A stretch of DNA of 64,000 nt, taken from Anaerococcus pacaensis 9403502 (GTDB lineage Bacteria > Bacillota > Clostridia > Tissierellales > Peptoniphilaceae). Positions 17,801 to 25,614 of the stretch are shown here, one piece after another; within the stretch, counting starts at the first letter, position 1, and every line of letters begins with the position of its first letter. Position numbers and translations under genes: made by a program. The notes under the pieces were generated by a model. The model had not been told where the DNA came from. It saw only the letters and a list, made by a program, of their open reading frames with translations, and did no database searches. The stretch covers positions 177,368 to 241,367 of the forward strand of contig HG326664.1 of NCBI GenBank assembly GCA_000308255.3. Direction: 5' to 3'.

Positions 17801-18924
17801 TAATTGCTCCATTCTTCCATTACTTCATTTTTTCTAGATACATATGGGTGAGCTCTATTACCAAATAACTTTATATTGTTGCCAACTTTTGTGCCCTTAT
17901 CAGTAATCACGAAGTTTAGTATGGCATCTTCGCCAACTTCTGTATCTTGGAAGATAACAGAGTTTTTGATAACTGCACCTTTTTTGATATTTACACCCCT
18001 AAAGATAATTGAATTTTCTACTTCACCCTCGATAATCGCACCGTTAGCTACTAGAGAATTCTTCACCCTGCTATCTTTAGTATAGCTTGTAGATGGCTCA
18101 TCTTTAGACTTTGTATAAACCATGCCATCTTGGTAAAATAATTCATCAAATGATTCTCTATCTAGTAGTTTTAAGTTCGCATCAAAGAATGAGTAAGTGT
18201 CCATTACTATTTCAAGGTGTTTATCTGTCCTATAGAAGTCGACATCTAATGGTTCTGGGAAGGCCGCTATAGCTGATAGAAGTGAAGATAAGGTATTTAA
18301 TTCTACTGCATTCCTTAGCACTTTTACTAGTAGATTTTTTCTGATTAATATAGAGCCAGCAAATAAGTCAAATTCATCGTTAATACCAAGATTGGTACCT
18401 ACACTAATCGGCTTGCCATTTTCATCTGAATTTATTATCTTGCGGTTTAAATAAAATCCATCTTCATCTGTAGTTCTTTTGGTAAATACTAAGGCATCCT
18501 TACCAGTTGATCTAATAGTTTCAGCAGCATCACCTATATCGTCTTTAGATATATACATAGGATTTGTGATAAATACATACTCCGCATTAGATTCATCAAT
18601 GGCTCTTAGGGCATCATAATAAGTTTGGACTTCAGTTGGATTTTGGATGTCGTAATTTGGTGGGAAGATTGTAAGCCCTCCACGACGGCGGTTTAATTCC
18701 CAGCTTCTACCATCACCAATGTGGTCAAGAGTTGATCTCATTTTGCGTCCTGCAAATAAAATCACATTGCTAATATCATAATTAGTTAGATTCGATAAAG
18801 TAAAATCTATTATCCTATATCTACCACCAAATGGTAGCATGTAGTCAGGTCTTACCTTGCATAAGTCACCATAATCGCGTGGATTAAATTCAGAACTATA
18901 TATTAAAGCGAGTATTTTGTCCAT
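17800..18924 (-). CDS. glgD: GlgD subunit of glucose-1-phosphate adenylyltransferase
   Basis: The 374-aa protein resembles GlgC, but its nucleotide loop is degraded: the N-terminus reads LALIYSSEFNPRDYGDLCKVRPDYMLPFGGRYRIIDF and lacks the GGxGxRL motif. A left-handed beta-helix C-terminus (SLVANGAIIEGEVENSIIFRGV) follows. In Firmicutes GlgD pairs with GlgC and modulates it. Start ATG 18924 is chosen for its AGGAGGAATAAG upstream; a longer frame reads into glgC. It begins one base after the glgC stop. Confidence 0.93.
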   Translation of the reverse strand: MDKILALIYSSEFNPRDYGDLCKVRPDYMLPFGGRYRIIDFTLSNLTNYDISNVILFAGRKMRSTLDHIGDGRSWELNRRRGGLTIFPPNYDIQNPTEVQTYYDALRAIDESNAEYVFITNPMYISKDDIGDAAETIRSTGKDALVFTKRTTDEDGFYLNRKIINSDENGKPISVGTNLGINDEFDLFAGSILIRKNLLVKVLRNAVELNTLSSLLSAIAAFPEPLDVDFYRTDKHLEIVMDTYSFFDANLKLLDRESFDELFYQDGMVYTKSKDEPSTSYTKDSRVKNSLVANGAIIEGEVENSIIFRGVNIKKGAVIKNSVIFQDTEVGEDAILNFVITDKGTKVGNNIKLFGNRAHPYVSRKNEVMEEWSN

Positions 18925-18925
18925 C

Positions 18926-20059
18926 TTATTCCTCCTCAATTCCTTCTGCACTTACAAGGTAAACCTTATCGGTTCCTTCTTGTCCTATATCTTCTGCAAT
19001 TTCAATGTCTTCAGCTACGACGCAGTTATAAATTTTAACCCCTGCCTTAACCTTAGAGCCATTTAGTAACACGCTATCATGGACTTCTGCACCTTCTTCT
19101 ATTGTAACATTTGAGAATAATACAGAATTTACTACACTACCATCTATTACACATGCTTCATTAACGAGGGCGTCAGTAAGTGTGCCGTTTTTTCCTATTC
19201 TGTGTGGTGGAAGGTTTAGGCTTGTTGTATATATTTTCCAGTCTTCATCATAGATATCTAGTTCGTTGGCTGGATCGATTAAATCTAGGTTTGCTTGCCA
19301 GAAAGATCGTACTGTTCCTACATCTTTCCAATAGCCATCGAATTTATAAACGTATAAAGGTTGGTCAGCATTTAGCATAGTAGGGATGATATCGTGGCCA
19401 AAGTCATTTGTACTATCAGGATTTTCGTTATCTTCTATGAGGGCTTTTCTTAGTACTTTCCAGTTGAAAACGTAGATACCCATTGATGCTAGGTTTGATT
19501 TTGGATTTGCTGGTTTTTCTTCAAATTCAGTGATTCTACCTTCTTCATCAGTATTCATAATACCAAAACGGCTAGCTTCTTCCCAATCCACTTCCATAAC
19601 GGCGATGGTAGCATCTGCACCCTTTTTTTTGTGCACATCAAGTAACTTTCTATAATCCATCTTATAAATGTGGTCACCAGATAGGATAAGAACGTATTCT
19701 GGATTTACTTGGTCTAGGTAATTTATATTTTCAAAAATTGCTGAAGCAGTACCTTCAAACCATTTTCCACCTTCTTCTGTATAGTATGGAGAAAGTACGC
19801 GCAGTCCGCCATTATTTCTATCATAGTCCCATGCCGAACCAATGCCTAGGTGGCGGTTAAGTAATTGTGGTTTATATTGTGTAAGTACCCCTATGTCTTT
19901 GATTTCTGAGTTAGTAGAGTTACTTAAAGCAAAGTCTATAATTCTGTATTTTCCACCAAAAGGAACTACAGGTTTAGCCATATCCTTGGTCAGTGCCTTG
20001 AGTCTTGATCCTTGGCCACCAGCTAGAAGCATAGCAGCTGTTCTATTTGAGTTTCTCAT
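18926..20059 (-). CDS. glgC: Glucose-1-phosphate adenylyltransferase, catalytic subunit
   Basis: GlgC makes ADP-glucose and commits carbon to glycogen. The 377-aa protein has the nucleotide loop [53 protein letters not shown] and the C-terminal beta-helix domain. It opens the six-gene operon glgC-glgD-glgA-glgP-like-pulA-pgm, in which genes touch or overlap. The RBS is GAAGGAGGGC. The operon starts divergently from the tmRNA gene, and the shared 160-bp gap must hold both promoters. Confidence 0.95.
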   Translation of the reverse strand: MRNSNRTAAMLLAGGQGSRLKALTKDMAKPVVPFGGKYRIIDFALSNSTNSEIKDIGVLTQYKPQLLNRHLGIGSAWDYDRNNGGLRVLSPYYTEEGGKWFEGTASAIFENINYLDQVNPEYVLILSGDHIYKMDYRKLLDVHKKKGADATIAVMEVDWEEASRFGIMNTDEEGRITEFEEKPANPKSNLASMGIYVFNWKVLRKALIEDNENPDSTNDFGHDIIPTMLNADQPLYVYKFDGYWKDVGTVRSFWQANLDLIDPANELDIYDEDWKIYTTSLNLPPHRIGKNGTLTDALVNEACVIDGSVVNSVLFSNVTIEEGAEVHDSVLLNGSKVKAGVKIYNCVVAEDIEIAEDIGQEGTDKVYLVSAEGIEEE

Positions 20060-20171
20060 GTGCCCTCCTTCATATTTAAATCAATTTTTATACTATATTG
20101 TTACCCATTATGTATAAGTAAATTCAAGAAAAACCTTTTCTTAAGTATTATTTTACAAAAGAATAATATTT

Positions 20172-20199
20172 TTGACAATATCAGAAAATTAAGTACAAT
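20172..20199 (+). promoter_or_regulatory. Promoter of tmRNA
   Basis: TTGACA (20172-20177) and TACAAT (20194-20199) are 16 bp apart, placing the start about 15 bases before the mature 5' end of tmRNA. I found no equally clear promoter for glgC on the opposite strand of this gap. Confidence 0.7.
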
Positions 20200-20220
20200 G
20201 TTAATTACCTAACCATATAT

Positions 20221-20578
20221 GGGGATGCCATGGTTTCGACGTGGTTGAAGAATCTTTTGTTGCAAGTCGCATGCTAGAGCGTCATTCAGCATTTAAATAT
20301 AAACGCAAACAACAACAGCGAAGCAAACTTCGCACTAGCTGCCTAAGAATCTGGTAGCAATGAATTGTAGGCTTATCGCGCGCTTACAATTTGTTTCATA
20401 ATATTAGCGATCAACTTGTGCATCTAAGCTTTGCGATGCATTAAGTAACTATGAAGCTAGGAATAAACCAATTTGTAAGTTTAGCTGGTTTATTCTAAAA
20501 TTTCTAAACTTACTAAACTTGTAGACACATCAGTGGACACTACCACGGACATGGGTTCGACTCCCATCATCTCCACCA
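20221..20578 (+). ncRNA. ssrA: tmRNA (ssrA)
   Basis: The gene starts with the canonical GGGGATGCCATGGTTTCGAC and ends with a T-arm (GGTTCGACTCCC) and ATCATCTCCACCA, so the 5' GGGGATG pairs with CATCTCC as a tRNA-like acceptor stem. The tag reading frame starts at GCA 20305 and encodes ANNNSEANFALAA before TAA, which has the usual degradation end ALAA. tmRNA rescues stalled ribosomes and marks the nascent peptides for proteolysis. The length of about 358 nt is normal. Confidence 0.97.
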
Positions 20579-20679
20579 CGATGAGGCCAGCCCGGCCTAG
20601 ATAGGGATTTACACAATGTGGCTTATATAGACATATTTGCCGGTTAAGTTAAAAAATAGCATATACATTTATGTGCACA

Positions 20680-20706
20680 AAAAGAGAGCCCTGGGGCTCT
20701 TTTCTT
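20680..20706. terminator. Bidirectional terminator between tmRNA and the lipoprotein gene
   Basis: AAAGAGAGCCC pairs with GGGCTCTTTT, with T-rich sequence on the plus side and an A run on the other. It separates the tmRNA transcript from the convergent minus-strand lipoprotein gene. A second GC-rich hairpin (GGCC...GGCC) lies just after the tmRNA 3' end at 20585-20598. Confidence 0.75.
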
Positions 20707-20722
20707 TTAGCTTATTCTTTTA

Positions 20723-21721
20723 TTAATCTATATAATAGAAATCATCATCTGGCCTTTCGCCATCAAATATATTTTTATCTACTTCTTCTAGCCTGTCTAT
20801 AAAAGTTTCATAACTATCCTTCATTTGATTGCCATCTATAAAAGTTATTTCTGACCTTTCGATAGCAAGCTTTGCTTCATCAGCTGTTAAATCATACCAA
20901 TTAAGGAGGTCTTTATTGATGCTAGTATCTTTTGAGATTTCTTTGCTTACCTTCTGATAATCATCTAAAAATCTATCTACAATATCCTTGTTTTTATCTA
21001 GATAGTCTTTATTGACAATAATGATTTCAGTTATAAATTCACCCTCTCCTATTGGTAATAAATCTGCCACATCAGATACATAGTGGGTAGTCCTAAGAGC
21101 TTTGGTATAGTATGGCTCTGTCAGGATGCTTACATAATTTTCTGTATGATCCATCTTTTTTAATATCTCATCCATAGACCTATAATATTCTAAATTAAGT
21201 CTAAGTAGCATGTTTAGTGGGCCAATCTTATCATCGATGATTTTAGCTAGATTGCCGGCTGGGTCTGGTACAAAGAAATTTTTATTTCTGTAGTCCCTTT
21301 GACTATTTAAAGCTGTATCGCTTACTAAATGTATGTTGCCAGTTTGAGTGATGGCTGCTATTTTGATATCCTTATTTGTCCTATTATATAAGTATGGCCC
21401 TAGGTAGGCAGGAATAATGGCTATATCAAAATCAGCATTTTCAATATCTTGGAAATTCTTGTCAGTGTTTATATCCATAACAAGCTTTTTGCCATCACTT
21501 GTTTTTTCATTAACCTGATTTGAATTTATTTCATCTAATACTACCTTAGATATAAAGCTCATTGGCTTTACCCTATAGGACTCTTCTACTGGTTTTTCTT
21601 CCTTTTTTTCTACCTCAATTATTTGTTTTTCTTCGATAACAGGTTCTTCTTCTTTTTTTCTACAGCTTGTAGCAATTAGCATAAAGGCTGCTAGATAGAA
21701 AAATTTTCTTAATCTATTCAC
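20723..21721 (-). CDS. Lipoprotein resembling ABC-transporter substrate-binding proteins
   Basis: The 332-aa protein has a lipoprotein signal peptide with lipobox LIATSC (Cys about 20), then a Glu/Lys-rich linker (residues 23-48) and a two-lobed binding-protein-like region. Segments such as ADFDIAIIPAYLGPYLYN and FVPDPAGNL resemble NMT1/SsuA-type binding proteins. No permease or ATPase gene is adjacent, so the ligand is unknown. It overlaps the end of recR by 8 bases, placing it at the end of the dnaX-ybaB-recR operon. Confidence 0.65.
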   Translation of the reverse strand: MNRLRKFFYLAAFMLIATSCRKKEEEPVIEEKQIIEVEKKEEKPVEESYRVKPMSFISKVVLDEINSNQVNEKTSDGKKLVMDINTDKNFQDIENADFDIAIIPAYLGPYLYNRTNKDIKIAAITQTGNIHLVSDTALNSQRDYRNKNFFVPDPAGNLAKIIDDKIGPLNMLLRLNLEYYRSMDEILKKMDHTENYVSILTEPYYTKALRTTHYVSDVADLLPIGEGEFITEIIIVNKDYLDKNKDIVDRFLDDYQKVSKEISKDTSINKDLLNWYDLTADEAKLAIERSEITFIDGNQMKDSYETFIDRLEEVDKNIFDGERPDDDFYYID

Positions 21722-22319
21722 TTACTTCTCTCCTATCCTCGATAGCTCGCTCTAAAGTGAGTTGGTCGAAGTATTCCAGGTTGCTACCTACAGGTATACC
21801 TTGGGCTATTTTTGATATCCTCACATTTTTATTAGCCAAAAGGCTTGATAAAAATAGCGTAGTGGTCTCGCCTTCAATGGTTGATGATATGGCTAGGAGT
21901 ATCTCCTCTACTCCCTCATCATCGATTCTTTTTAAAAGCTTATCGATGTTAAGTTCATCTGGGCCTATCCCATCAGATGGAGAAATGAGTCCACCTAGGA
22001 CATGATATTTGCCTTTAAAACCACCTGATTTTTCAATAGCTACAAGGTCTGTGATATCTTCTACCACGCATATGAAGTCATCTTCGCGGGTAATATCTTT
22101 GCATATATCGCAAATATCAGCTTCAGTAAGATTGCCGCATATCTCACATTCGTGGATTTTTTCTTTTACCGACCTAAGGGCATAGGCAAATTGATCAACC
22201 TCCTCCCTATCTCGAGTGATAATGCTCATAGCAAGTCTTTCAGCGGATTTCCTGCCTATGGTAGGTAGTTTTTGAAATTCGTCTATTAATTGGTTTAAGC
22301 TTTCTGGGTAGATTGCCAT
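21714..22319 (-). CDS. recR: Recombination mediator RecR
   Basis: RecR works with RecO (and RecF) to load RecA on gapped DNA. The 201-aa protein has the N-terminal helix-hairpin-helix (LPTIGRKSAERLAM), a four-cysteine zinc motif (CEICGNLTEADICDIC) and a Toprim domain (CVVEDITDLVAIEKSG, then YHVLGGLISPSDGIGPDEL). It directly follows ybaB with overlapping stop and start, in the standard Firmicute order dnaX-ybaB-recR. Confidence 0.96.
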   Translation of the reverse strand: MAIYPESLNQLIDEFQKLPTIGRKSAERLAMSIITRDREEVDQFAYALRSVKEKIHECEICGNLTEADICDICKDITREDDFICVVEDITDLVAIEKSGGFKGKYHVLGGLISPSDGIGPDELNIDKLLKRIDDEGVEEILLAISSTIEGETTTLFLSSLLANKNVRISKIAQGIPVGSNLEYFDQLTLERAIEDRREVSE

Positions 22320-22657
22320 TACATGAGACCTGGGATATTTAGGCCACCTGTTAGTTTGCCCATTGTTTCCCCAGAGTAATCCACAGCCTTGTTCATAGCA
22401 TCATTAATTGCTGCAATTACAAGGTCTTCGAGCATTTCGCTATCTTCAGGGTCTATTACATCTGGATCGATTTTTAAAGCTACTACTTCTCTTTTACCAT
22501 TGACAGTAGCCTTTACTACCCCGCCGCCAGAGGTTGATTCAAACTCACGTTCTTCGATTTCTGCTTGAGCCTTTTCCATTTCCTCTTGCATTTTCTTTAC
22601 TTGTTTCATCATATTGTTCATGTTTGGTGCGCCACCGCGGAATCCGCCTTTTGCCAT
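22319..22657 (-). CDS. YbaB/EbfC-family nucleoid-associated protein
   Basis: The 112-aa DNA-binding protein is of normal family length. It starts with a short Gly-rich tail and a coiled-coil helix (MNNMMKQVKKMQEEMEKAQAEIEE). It then has the conserved beta segments GGVVKATVNGKREVVALKIDP and a helix DLVIAAINDAMNKA. It lies between dnaX and recR, as in most bacteria. YbaB proteins are dimers that bind DNA as a tweezer; the specific role here is not known. Confidence 0.93.
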   Translation of the reverse strand: MAKGGFRGGAPNMNNMMKQVKKMQEEMEKAQAEIEEREFESTSGGGVVKATVNGKREVVALKIDPDVIDPEDSEMLEDLVIAAINDAMNKAVDYSGETMGKLTGGLNIPGLM

Positions 22658-22668
22658 AATTATTTCTC

Positions 22669-24417
22669 CTATTCTATAATCAATTCATCCCCAAAGACTT
22701 CTCTTAAATTTGCTGAAAAGTCTTCTGTGGGTTCATTTTCTACTTGTTCATTTTCTTCTGTTGTTTCTACAGGGTTACTTATATTATTGTCTTTTTTATC
22801 TAGACTCTCAATAGAGAACCTGTAATTTTTGAGTAAGATACTCGAAAGTTTAGTTTCAATTTCCTTTAGTTTCGTTTGGATAAAGATAGTGTAGAAGTCA
22901 TCTCCAATATATAATATAAAATCATCGCCATCTATAGCATAATTAAAGCCCTCTACCCTATAAAGCTCATTGATAGCTCCACCAGCAGTTTCTACTAACA
23001 TAGTTTTAACTTCAGCTTCTTTTACCTTTGAGAGAGCATTGTTAGCAGTATTATTTACTGGGGCAGGCTCTTCTTTTTTTTCAGACTCAACTTCACCTGG
23101 GCTTGGATTTATGATTTCTATTGGATTTTTAATTACTTCCTTTGCCGACTCATTAGAATCACTTACCGGATCTCCTACCTCTATTGGTTTTTCTGCCTCA
23201 ATAGGTCGTGAATTTATCCTTATCTCATCTATATTAATATTAGAAAGTCTACTATCGACTATCTTATTTATAGTATCAATTAGCCCATCTCCCGATTGGC
23301 TTTCTAGCATTCTAAGCCTAGAATCTAGATTGTCTATATTTTTTAGATTTATCATCCTAAGAATTGCTACTTCTGTAAGTACATCGGTATTTTCAGTTAG
23401 CTTTAGTTTATTGCTATATTCTACCAAAACATCTAGATAATCCCCTACCTCAACATCTGTAATCTCAGCCGCTCTATTTTTGATAAATTCAAGTCTCTCG
23501 ATATTTTCATAATACTTATCAGACTCAGTGAGCCTATAGACCATGATATCCTCAAAATAGTTCATTAGTGAATCTAGTATATCTTTATTGGACTTGCCAG
23601 CTGATCTCAAGGCAAATATATATTCTAAACTAGCCTTTGGATTTTTACCAATGATGGCAGCAGTTAGCTTATCGATATCATAAAAATCCACCACACCTAG
23701 CATAGACTCCACCTCAGACAGGCTGTAGGAATCTTTCTCCAGACTTATGACTTGGTCTAGAATCGAAAGGGCATCACGCATGGCCCCGTTGGCTTTTTTT
23801 ATGATAAGGTCTATGGCTTCTTTTTCAATCATTATATTTTTATCAGCTAGGATAGCCTGTATTTGGGTTCTGATTTGGTTTGAATCAATTTTATTAAATT
23901 CAAATTTTTGTACCCTCGATAAAATGGTGTTTGGTACTTTTTCTATTTCGGTAGTAGCAAGAATAAAAACCAAATGACTAGGTGGCTCTTCCATGATTTT
24001 TAGTAGGGCATTGAAGGCCTCGCGGGTTATCATGTGTGCCTCGTCTATGATGTAAACCTTATATGAAAGCTTGTTGGGTGGATAGATTACATTGTCCTTT
24101 AAGTTTCTGATATCATCTATCCTACGGTTGCTAGCAGCATCCATTTCCACTACATCTATTGTAGTTTCATTTTCTATAGCCCTGCAGTTCTCACATTCTA
24201 AACAAGGTGACCCATCCTTTGGATTAAGACAGTTGATGGCCTTGGCAAATATTTTTGCACAAGATGTCTTACCTGTACCGCGTTCTCCAGAAAATAAATA
24301 AGCATGGCTTATCTTGCCTGACTTGACTTGGTTTTTTAAGACATTGACCACCCTGTCCTGGCCTAGGACTTCGTCAAAAGTTTTGGGTCTATATTGTCTG
24401 TATAAAGCTTTTGCCAT
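22669..24417 (-). CDS. dnaX: DNA polymerase III subunit gamma/tau
   Basis: DnaX is the clamp-loader ATPase. The 582-aa protein has Walker A GERGTGKTS (residues 44-52), four zinc cysteines (63, 72, 75, 78), Walker B VYIIDEAHMI and the SRC-type sensor LSRVQKFEF. A variable tau-like C-terminus with a Pro/Glu-rich linker near residues 400-460 follows. No slippery A/T run that would give a separate gamma product was noticed. It heads dnaX-ybaB-recR-lipoprotein and is divergent from tRNA-Ser; GGTATAATAG, a good -10, lies about 30 bp upstream. Confidence 0.96.
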   Translation of the reverse strand: MAKALYRQYRPKTFDEVLGQDRVVNVLKNQVKSGKISHAYLFSGERGTGKTSCAKIFAKAINCLNPKDGSPCLECENCRAIENETTIDVVEMDAASNRRIDDIRNLKDNVIYPPNKLSYKVYIIDEAHMITREAFNALLKIMEEPPSHLVFILATTEIEKVPNTILSRVQKFEFNKIDSNQIRTQIQAILADKNIMIEKEAIDLIIKKANGAMRDALSILDQVISLEKDSYSLSEVESMLGVVDFYDIDKLTAAIIGKNPKASLEYIFALRSAGKSNKDILDSLMNYFEDIMVYRLTESDKYYENIERLEFIKNRAAEITDVEVGDYLDVLVEYSNKLKLTENTDVLTEVAILRMINLKNIDNLDSRLRMLESQSGDGLIDTINKIVDSRLSNINIDEIRINSRPIEAEKPIEVGDPVSDSNESAKEVIKNPIEIINPSPGEVESEKKEEPAPVNNTANNALSKVKEAEVKTMLVETAGGAINELYRVEGFNYAIDGDDFILYIGDDFYTIFIQTKLKEIETKLSSILLKNYRFSIESLDKKDNNISNPVETTEENEQVENEPTEDFSANLREVFGDELIIE

Positions 24418-24478
24418 ATTTCTTCCTCTCTATAGGTCTATTATACCATAATGGATTTTTGTATCTGTTAATTATTTT

Positions 24479-24506
24479 TTGACTAAGGCTCATATTAAGG
24501 TATAGT
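24479..24506 (+). promoter_or_regulatory. Promoter of the tRNA-Ser / SRP RNA transcript
   Basis: TTGACT (24479-24484) and TATAGT (24501-24506) are 16 bp apart and end 18 bp before the tRNA 5' end. No further promoter is seen before the SRP RNA. Confidence 0.65.
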
Positions 24507-24524
24507 TAAATATGTTAATCATAC

Positions 24525-24616
24525 GGAGAGCTGTCCGAGCGGTTGAAGGAGCACGATTGGAAATCGTGTATACATATAATCGTGTATCATGGGTTCAAAT
24601 CCCATGCTCTCCGCCA
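24525..24616 (+). tRNA. tRNA-Ser (anticodon GGA)
   Basis: The acceptor arms GGAGAGC and GCTCTCC pair, and the anticodon stem CACGATT-GGA-AATCGTG places GGA in the loop. A long class II variable arm follows, then the T-arm GGGTTCAAATCCC, discriminator G and encoded CCA. The 92-nt length and long variable arm are typical of tRNA-Ser. In Bacillus a tRNA-Ser also lies beside the SRP RNA and dnaX. Confidence 0.96.
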
Positions 24617-24884
24617 GGCACTAGACGGGGAACTAGCGATGCCTTGTAACCTGCGATTCGCTATAGCAGGGTTTAATTCCCAGCAAGAGGGATAATTTCT
24701 AGTTATAAGCCTATTAAGGCTCGTGTTGATTGATGGGTCTTGCGCAACAGGAAACTATGAACCATGTCAGGACGGGAACGTAGCAGCATTAAGTAGATCT
24801 TTCTGTGTGCCGCAAGGTCACCTATCATGAGCGAGACTTAATAGAAACTACATCGGGATTTTGTTTCGACGCTGGGTGTGCTTA
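24617..24884 (+). ncRNA. ffs: SRP RNA, long Gram-positive form
   Basis: The S-domain helix 8 signature is present as ACCATGTCAGGACGGGAACG followed by TAGCAGCATTAAG, and the Alu domain as CGATGCCTTGTAACCTG and CAGGGTTTAATTCCC. The sequence matches the layout of the Bacillus scRNA nearly end to end. The 5' GGCAC pairs with the 3' GTGCTT. The RNA scaffolds Ffh for co-translational membrane targeting. It starts at the base after the tRNA-Ser CCA, so tRNA processing would release its 5' end. Confidence 0.93.
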
Positions 24885-24892
24885 CATATTAG

Positions 24893-24918
24893 CCCGAAGC
24901 ATGCGCTTCGGGTTTTTT
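24893..24918 (+). terminator. Terminator of the tRNA-Ser / SRP RNA transcript
   Basis: CCCGAAGC and GCTTCGGG form a perfect 8-bp stem around ATGC, followed by six T residues. Confidence 0.92.
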
Positions 24919-24969
24919 AATCTTTATTTTTATAAGTCTTTAGTTTATAATAAGCTTAAGGAGCTAGAT

Positions 24970-25434
24970 ATGATAGGTAAAAAAATAGAAGAATTGTTCA
25001 AACAACCCACAGAAAATTTGATGATTCCATCTAGCGATGTGGCTATAGTCCATGAGACTGATAGCTTAGTTCATGCTATACTCGTACTTACATCCAGCGG
25101 ATATCAAACAATACCGGTCCTTGATGATGAAAATTGTGTAAGGGGCCTTATATCTATCTCACAAATCATGGCCCATGCTGATGGTATATCTATATTTGAT
25201 GAAGAAAAGCTTGCCCAGCTTAAGGTAGGCGATGTGATGAATCAAATGGTCCCAATTCTATTTGATAATTACAACTTAGAAGATGTGCTTAGGCTTTTAA
25301 TAAATAACAACTTCATTTGTATCACTCATAAAAATGGATATTTCCTAGGCATTATCCCACGTAAAATAGTGCTAGAGCGATTTACAAATATCGCCCACAC
25401 CCTGGAAGATAAATACGAATTAATAGAAAAATAA
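24970..25434 (+). CDS. CBS-pair protein, CbpB-like
   Basis: The 154-aa cytoplasmic protein consists almost entirely of two CBS motifs (about residues 15-70 and 82-140): MIPSSDVAIVHETDSLVHAILVL and IPVLDDENCVRGLISISQIM, then VLRLLINNNFICITHKNGYFLGIIPRKIVLERF. Length and layout resemble Bacillus CbpB (YkuL), which senses cyclic di-AMP, but ligand choice cannot be read from sequence. Start ATG 24970 has AAGGAG upstream; a longer in-frame stretch lies in the SRP RNA gene and is not coding. The stop codon abuts an inverted-repeat element. Confidence 0.8.
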   Translation: MIGKKIEELFKQPTENLMIPSSDVAIVHETDSLVHAILVLTSSGYQTIPVLDDENCVRGLISISQIMAHADGISIFDEEKLAQLKVGDVMNQMVPILFDNYNLEDVLRLLINNNFICITHKNGYFLGIIPRKIVLERFTNIAHTLEDKYELIEK

Positions 25435-25609
25435 GGAGCTGTTGCAAAATAGATAAATTGTTCCAATATCACTCGATCACCCTCTCAGATAGTGTCTCAG
25501 TTCGCCGACGGGCTAAAAGCCTCCATGAGCCGGCGGGCTAAATCTCAAACTATCTCTAGGTGCACTCTAATTAATGAACAGTAATTATCTATTGATTTGC
25601 AACAACTCC
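25435..25609. mobile_element. MITE-like inverted-repeat element (175 bp)
   Basis: The left end GGAGCTGTTGCAAA-ATAGATAA and the inverted right end GGAGTTGTTGCAAA(TCA)ATAGATAA match except for one substitution and a 3-base insertion. The inside is GC-rich compared with its surroundings. It carries a 14-bp direct repeat GCCGRCGGGCTAAA (25504-25517 and 25529-25542) and an inner AGATAGT/ACTATCT inverted pair. It has no coding capacity. It lies between two convergent genes and would fold into a long hairpin in RNA, so it may also end transcription. No clear target duplication is seen. Confidence 0.6.
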
Positions 25610-25614
25610 TTTTC

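Noticed and set aside
24805..24969. N-terminal extension of the CBS protein
   Set aside because: The stretch lies in the SRP RNA and its terminator. A proper RBS precedes ATG 24970.
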